From positions 1-32,847 of the forward strand of contig JASHOL010000468.1 in NCBI GenBank assembly GCA_030041135.1: DNA of 32,847 bases. The letters run 5' to 3'. The stretch comes from Streptosporangiaceae bacterium (GTDB lineage: Bacteria > Actinomycetota > Actinomycetes > Streptosporangiales > Streptosporangiaceae). Each line of letters starts with the position of its first letter. Position 1 is the stretch's first letter. The notes below the pieces were generated by a model, which saw only the letters and a list, made by a program, of their open reading frames with translations, ran no database searches and was not told the origin of the DNA. Of the stretch, positions 28,775 through 32,847 are shown piece after piece. A program made the position numbers and the translations under genes.

Positions 28775-29976
28775 GTGCTCAGAGGCCAGAAGCCTCAGGC
28801 GACCAGCTGGCGCGCGTGCTCCGGCAGCACGCAAGCCAGCTGGCCGCTTCGCTCGTGCACGTGACCGGTGACTTCGCTGCGGCGGAGGACCTGGTCCAGG
28901 ACGCCGTGGTTGCGGCGCTACAGCACTGGCCGACAGAAGGGATTCCGCAGCGGCCAGATGCGTGGCTGTTCACCGTGGCACGACGCCGTGGTCTCGACTC
29001 GATCCGGCGGGAAGCCAACTACCGGGCCAAGCTGGCGCAACTGCAATGGCCGGTGCAGCCGGCGGCCGACGAGCGACTCCGGCTGATCTTTACCTGCTGC
29101 CACCCCGCCCTGTCCCGGTCGGCTCAGATCGCCCTTACGTTGCGGGTCGTGTGCGGCCTGACCACAACTCAGGTCGCCCGGGCGTTCCTAGTGCCAGAAA
29201 TGACCGTCGCGCGCCGGATCTCGCGAGCCAAACGGAAGATCGCCGACGCGCGAATCCCCTACCGGGTTCCTGACGACGATGAGCTCGGCGCACGCCTGAC
29301 CGAGGTCCTGGCGGTGATCTACCTTCTGTTCAATGAGGGCTACCTGTCTACGAGCGAACAGGCGCGGGCTCGCGACCTCGCCGACGACGCCGACTGGCTG
29401 GCCAGCCTGCTGCACGGTCTCATGCCGGGCGAGCCCGAGGTGGCCGGCCTGCTCGCGCTGATCCGGCTGCACCGTGCCCGCGAGGCTGCCCGCTTCGACC
29501 AAGGCGGCCGACTGGTCCAGCTCGAACACCAGGACCGCTCGCTGTGGGACCGGGAGACGATCGCGGACGCGACCCGGTTGCTGGCCAGGGCGGCGCGGCA
29601 GCACTACCCCGGCCCATATCAGCTTCAGGCTGCGATAGTTGCCTGCCACGCCGAGGCCGGCCGCTGGCAGGACACCGACTGGGAGCAGATCGTAGTGCTG
29701 TACGACATGCTGCTCCACCTGGCACCCTCGCCGGTCACCCGCCTGCACCGGGCCATCGCCCTTCGCTACACCGCGGGTGCGCAGGCCGCCATGAGCGAAC
29801 TCGATGAGCTGGGGGACGCCTTGTCCGGATATCACCTGTACCACGCCAGCCGGGCCGAGTTCCTGCGCGAACTTGGCCACCCGGCTCGGGCGCGAGCCGC
29901 GGACCGCGCTGCCCTCGAGCTGACGGCGAACCCAGCCGAGCAGGCCGTGCTGCGGCAGCGCCTCACATGGGCGTAG
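28771..29976 (+). CDS. ECF42-like RNA polymerase sigma factor with C-terminal extension
   Basis: ATGA overlap with the DGPF gene. Sigma2 DFAAAEDLVQDAVVAALQHWPTEGIPQRPDAWLFTVARRRGLDSIRRE. Sigma4 ALTLRVVCGLTTTQVARAFLVPEMTVARRISRAKRKI. Long C-terminal helical extension (GEVR-like DDELGARLTEVLAVIYLLFNEGYLSTS). Confidence 0.92.
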   Translation: MSAQRPEASGDQLARVLRQHASQLAASLVHVTGDFAAAEDLVQDAVVAALQHWPTEGIPQRPDAWLFTVARRRGLDSIRREANYRAKLAQLQWPVQPAADERLRLIFTCCHPALSRSAQIALTLRVVCGLTTTQVARAFLVPEMTVARRISRAKRKIADARIPYRVPDDDELGARLTEVLAVIYLLFNEGYLSTSEQARARDLADDADWLASLLHGLMPGEPEVAGLLALIRLHRAREAARFDQGGRLVQLEHQDRSLWDRETIADATRLLARAARQHYPGPYQLQAAIVACHAEAGRWQDTDWEQIVVLYDMLLHLAPSPVTRLHRAIALRYTAGAQAAMSELDELGDALSGYHLYHASRAEFLRELGHPARARAADRAALELTANPAEQAVLRQRLTWA

Positions 29977-30046
29977 GCGCAACTCGGGCGCGGCGGGCTG
30001 CTGCCTGACGGGAGGATATCTGGTCAGCGGCACAGCTGCGTGCTTA

Positions 30047-30101
30047 GCTGGCCGCGGCGCCGACGACTGAGGCTGGCCGCGGCGCCGACGACCGAGGCTG
30101 G
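30047..30101 (+). repeat. 25-bp tandem direct repeat, 2.2 copies
   Basis: GCTGGCCGCGGCGCCGACGACTGAG (30047-30071) and GCTGGCCGCGGCGCCGACGACCGAG (30072-30096), then GCTGG. 24/25 identity between copies. Confidence 0.9.
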
Positions 30102-30113
30102 AGGTAACCAGGC

Positions 30114-30656
30114 ATGGGCGCCGGACCAGAGCGGCTGCTCGATCCGACTGGCTTTGACGAGCGAGCCGTCGACACGACGCTCGCGCCCCGGCCCGCGAGG
30201 TTGCACGGGCTCACCGTCGGCCTGCTGGAGAACACCAAGGTGAACGCCGCCCTGCTCCTGTCCAGCATCGGGCGCGAGCTGCAGCGCGAACACGCAGTCC
30301 GGGCCGCGCTGATGTTCACGAAGAGCTACTTCGGCACGCCGACCGAGGAGAGCCTGATCCAGCGCATTCTGCACAGCTGCGATTTCGTGGTGGCGGGCAT
30401 CGGTGATTGAGGCTCATGCAGCGCGGCCAGTTTGGCCGACGGGATCCTACTGGAGCGGGCGGGAGTGCCTGCCGTGAGCATCTGCACGGAACCGTTCGTG
30501 CCGGCCGCCCAGGCGATGGCCAGGGTGTACGGCTTCCCGGCCTACCAGTTCGCCACCATGCCGCATCCGCTGGCCAGCCTCGACGAGGCCCAGATCCAGG
30601 CTCGCGCGCACGACCTGATGCCCAGGGTGCTGCGTATTCTCGGCGGGGAGTCCTGA
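30114..30656 (+). CDS. UGSC-family selenoprotein (in-frame TGA at 30408-30410 read as Sec, codon 99)
   Basis: SD GGAGGT at 30100. Track ORFs 30114-30410 and 30432-30656 are in one frame. The 21 nt after the TGA are open and complete the protein: ...CDFVVAGIGD-U-GSCSAASLADGILLERAGVPAVSICTEPFVPAAQAMARVYGFPAYQFATMPHPLASLDEAQIQARAHDLMPRVLRILGGES*. Confidence 0.85.
30424..30438 (+). promoter_or_regulatory. Candidate bacterial SECIS element
   Basis: CGGCCA-GTT-TGGCCG perfect hairpin inside the coding region, 13 nt after the TGA. First loop base is G, 20 nt from the TGA. Confidence 0.55.
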
Positions 30657-31763
30657 ATGACCGGCCCGCCGCCCGCTGGCCCTCCACTCGCCGACGGCGC
30701 AGGGATCCGCGCGGCCATGGAGTATTACGCGGACCGGGAGTGGACCGACGGGCTGCCGGTGGTGCCGGTGACCGAGTCGTACCTGGCCGAGTTCCTCGCC
30801 AGGACGAGCATGCATCCCGACGACGTCGTGCTCGCGATGCCGCACCTGAACCGCGAGTGCACGGTCAGGCTCGCCGCCATCAACGCGGCCATGGCCGGCT
30901 GCCTGCCCGACTACTTCCCCGTCGTGCTGGCCGCCTGGGAAGCCCTCGGCGGCGACGGCTACCCGGTCAGGGGAATCTGGCAGAGCACGACCGGCACGGC
31001 GCCGCTTCTGGTCGTCAACGGCCCGGTCCGGGTGCGGATCGGCCTGAACTGCGCGGGCAACGTCTTCGGCTCGGGCTTCCGGGCGAACGCCACGATCGGC
31101 CGGGCCGTCCGGCTTACCGCCATCAACGTATTCGGCCTGCACCCGCACCTGCTTGACCAGGCGACTCAGGGCACGCCGGCCAAGTACACCGCCTGTATCG
31201 CGGAGAACGAGGAGCAGAGCCCGTGGTCGCCGCTGCATGTCGAGCACGGCTTCGATCCGGCTGACAGCGCCGTGACCGCGATCGTCATCAGGTCCTGCGT
31301 ACACATCGAGGCCCGTCACACGCAGGTCCCAGAGCAACTCGCCATTGACATCGCCGGCACGATCAGGCGCACCGGCGCCCTCGTTCACGAGACCATCAGC
31401 GCGCTGGTGGTGCTCGGACCCGAACACGCACGGCTGTTTGCCGGCGCAGGCTGGAAGAAGGACGACGTGCGGCAGTTCATCTACGCCCACGCCGCGAACA
31501 CCAGGGCCGACCTGGCGGCGGTGGGCAAGGACGCGGTCTCGCGGCACAGTCACTGGCGGCTGCCCGCCGACCACCCGGACGCCATGCCGGACCTGGCCAG
31601 TAGCGGCGAGAACCCCGATCTCGTGCCGGCCCTGAATTCCCCGGCCGCGGTGCAGCTCATGGTGGCCGGAGCCGACAACGCCGGCGTCTCCGCGGTGATC
31701 GAGACCTTCGGGCCGCGCGGCGGGCCGCCGTCCATCGCAAGGGTTGGTGGCATCGATGACTAG
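30657..31763 (+). CDS. Conserved protein of unknown function linked to the UGSC selenoprotein
   Basis: ATG directly abuts the selenoprotein stop (TGAATG). YADREWTDGLPVVPVTESYLAEFL...ECTVRLAAINAAMAGCLPDYFPVVLAAWEAL...GNVFGSGFRANATIGRAVRLTAINVFG...KYTACIAENEEQSPWSPLHVEHGF. Confidence 0.88.
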   Translation: MTGPPPAGPPLADGAGIRAAMEYYADREWTDGLPVVPVTESYLAEFLARTSMHPDDVVLAMPHLNRECTVRLAAINAAMAGCLPDYFPVVLAAWEALGGDGYPVRGIWQSTTGTAPLLVVNGPVRVRIGLNCAGNVFGSGFRANATIGRAVRLTAINVFGLHPHLLDQATQGTPAKYTACIAENEEQSPWSPLHVEHGFDPADSAVTAIVIRSCVHIEARHTQVPEQLAIDIAGTIRRTGALVHETISALVVLGPEHARLFAGAGWKKDDVRQFIYAHAANTRADLAAVGKDAVSRHSHWRLPADHPDAMPDLASSGENPDLVPALNSPAAVQLMVAGADNAGVSAVIETFGPRGGPPSIARVGGIDD

Positions 31764-32046
31764 CGACGGCGCGCCAGGCACTCCCGCCGGAGCAGGTGCC
31801 GCGGATGCGGCCGGGCTGGAGACCGCGTTCCGGCGCTTCAGGGACATGCTTGCCTCTGACGGCTACACCCTCAGCTGGTCGGTGAACGGCCGGGACCGGG
31901 TTGTCGTGCAGATCGAGGCCGGGCCCGGCGCCTGCGCCGACTGCCTCGTCCCGCTGCCGGTCATGGAGGCCATCATGTCCGACGCGCTCGCCCCGACCGG
32001 CTACGCGCTCGACCACGTCGTCCTGCCGCCGCAAGCAGGCCACTGA
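31756..32046 (+). CDS. Small CxxC-containing protein of unknown function
   Basis: ATG at 31756 overlaps the upstream stop. DMLASDGYTLSWSVNGRDRVVVQIEAGPGACADCLVPLPVMEAIMSDALAPTGYALDHVVLPP. Start could instead be 31744/31747. Confidence 0.75.
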   Translation: MTSDGAPGTPAGAGAADAAGLETAFRRFRDMLASDGYTLSWSVNGRDRVVVQIEAGPGACADCLVPLPVMEAIMSDALAPTGYALDHVVLPPQAGH

Positions 32047-32125
32047 GCGAGCGTAGGTCCAGCCAGGCGTCCGGGCGCTGCGCGACAATGAACGCACCGC
32101 CAACCCGGACACCGCTGGAGGCACC

Positions 32126-32689
32126 GTGCAGCACGTCATCGCCCTCGCGCGGACCGCGATCACCGTGCGGCACTGGTTCGAGGTCGACCTCGAGGACTCG
32201 TCCATGGAACACGGGGCGCGGATCGAGCTGCGCGAGCTGGCCGCGCATCCGCGACGCGGCAGCGAATCGGCCGCCCAGCTGCTCGCGGTCGACCGCCCGC
32301 TGTGGCGAGCCGACCTTTTCGACCGGCTTGCCGACGCTCCCGGCAGTTTCGGCGTAGCCCATTACCACCCGAATTTCGTAGGGAACGAGCCGTGTCCCAG
32401 GGCATGGGATCCGCAGCTGAGCGCTAGTCCGTGGGATTGGCTCGGCGATCAGCTCACCGGGCTTGGCAACGGGACCTGGCAGCTCGACCAGGATGACGCC
32501 CGCGAGCTGAGCGGACTGGCACCGACTGTCGTCGCGCTAGCCCAGCAGTTCGGGCCGGGCCGCTGCCGCTCCGCCGCGCAGTGTCACGGGCTGACCCGCG
32601 ACGTCCAGGACGCGGTACGGTTGATGATCTCCGAGCTGCGCCGCCCCGACCTGCTGGACAGCGACTGGGTTTCGCCCTGGGCGGTCTGA
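32126..32689 (+). CDS. Hypothetical protein
   Basis: GTG at 32126 after CTGGAGGCACC. 187-aa ORF MQHVIALARTAITVRHWFEVDLEDSSMEHGARIELREL... with coherent amphipathic content. No family recognised. Confidence 0.6.
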   Translation: MQHVIALARTAITVRHWFEVDLEDSSMEHGARIELRELAAHPRRGSESAAQLLAVDRPLWRADLFDRLADAPGSFGVAHYHPNFVGNEPCPRAWDPQLSASPWDWLGDQLTGLGNGTWQLDQDDARELSGLAPTVVALAQQFGPGRCRSAAQCHGLTRDVQDAVRLMISELRRPDLLDSDWVSPWAV

Positions 32690-32753
32690 GCAACCCCAAC
32701 ATCGCCGGCACCGTCATCGAGACCGACGCCGGAGCCCGGCTGGTCGCCATCGG

Positions 32754-32846
32754 CTAAAGGGCGGCTTCTGGACCGGCGTTCCCCTCGTCGGCGGGCGGCA
32801 CCGGGGCGTCGGCCAGCCGGTCGATCGCCCTGGCCAGCGCCTTGAG
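32754..32846 (-). CDS. C-terminal end of a - strand gene truncated by the window edge
   Basis: Reverse frame reads LKALARAIDRLADAPVPPADEGNAGPEAAL* into the window end. Length too short for family assignment. Confidence 0.3.
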   Translation of the reverse strand, partial: LKALARAIDRLADAPVPPADEGNAGPEAAL

Positions 32847-32847
32847 C

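Noticed and set aside
30432-30656. Independent 74-aa gene starting at TTG 30432
   Set aside because: No SD; exactly in frame with the upstream ORF and completes a UGSC-family protein across the TGA. Better explained as one selenoprotein.
30447-31847. 466-aa - strand ORF over the selenoprotein cassette
   Set aside because: Antisense shadow ORF with low-complexity R/G/H composition; + strand has coherent genes with SD and overlapping starts/stops.

Overview
High-GC actinobacterial-type chromosomal window. All calls come from reading the supplied sequence and ORF translations; no database search was run. Contents, left to right: (1) An aerobic-type cobalamin block: 3' end of cobG, then cobH and cobIJ on +, cobK, cobF, cobM and cobL on -. 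Next is a + strand cobalamin riboswitch leading a btuC/btuD/btuF-like ABC uptake system, cobQ and cobD/cbiB. (2) An ArsR + AHSA1/SRPBCC pair. (3) A lacI-dppB-dppC-dppD-dppF-SBP cluster, with two identical 15-bp palindromic LacI-type operators spaced 22 bp apart and a decayed GntR gene next to them. (4) Miscellaneous genes: SDR, YciI-like, GNAT, a membrane Ser/Thr kinase with a ricin-type lectin ectodomain, an S53-like secreted protease and a SAM methyltransferase. (5) A DGPF/YCII protein overlapping an ECF42-like sigma factor, with a VOC remnant upstream. (6) The most interesting locus, at 30114-30656: two ORFs in the supplied track are in the same frame, separated only by one TGA. Read through, they give ...VVAGIGD-U-GSCSAASLADGILLERAG..., i.e. 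a UGSC-family selenoprotein with selenocysteine at codon 99. A SECIS-like hairpin (6-bp perfect stem, GUU loop) lies 13 nt after the TGA. The next two genes are tightly linked: a 368-aa conserved 'WTDGLPVVPVTE' protein and a small CxxC protein. Together they may form an uncharacterised selenium-dependent cassette.
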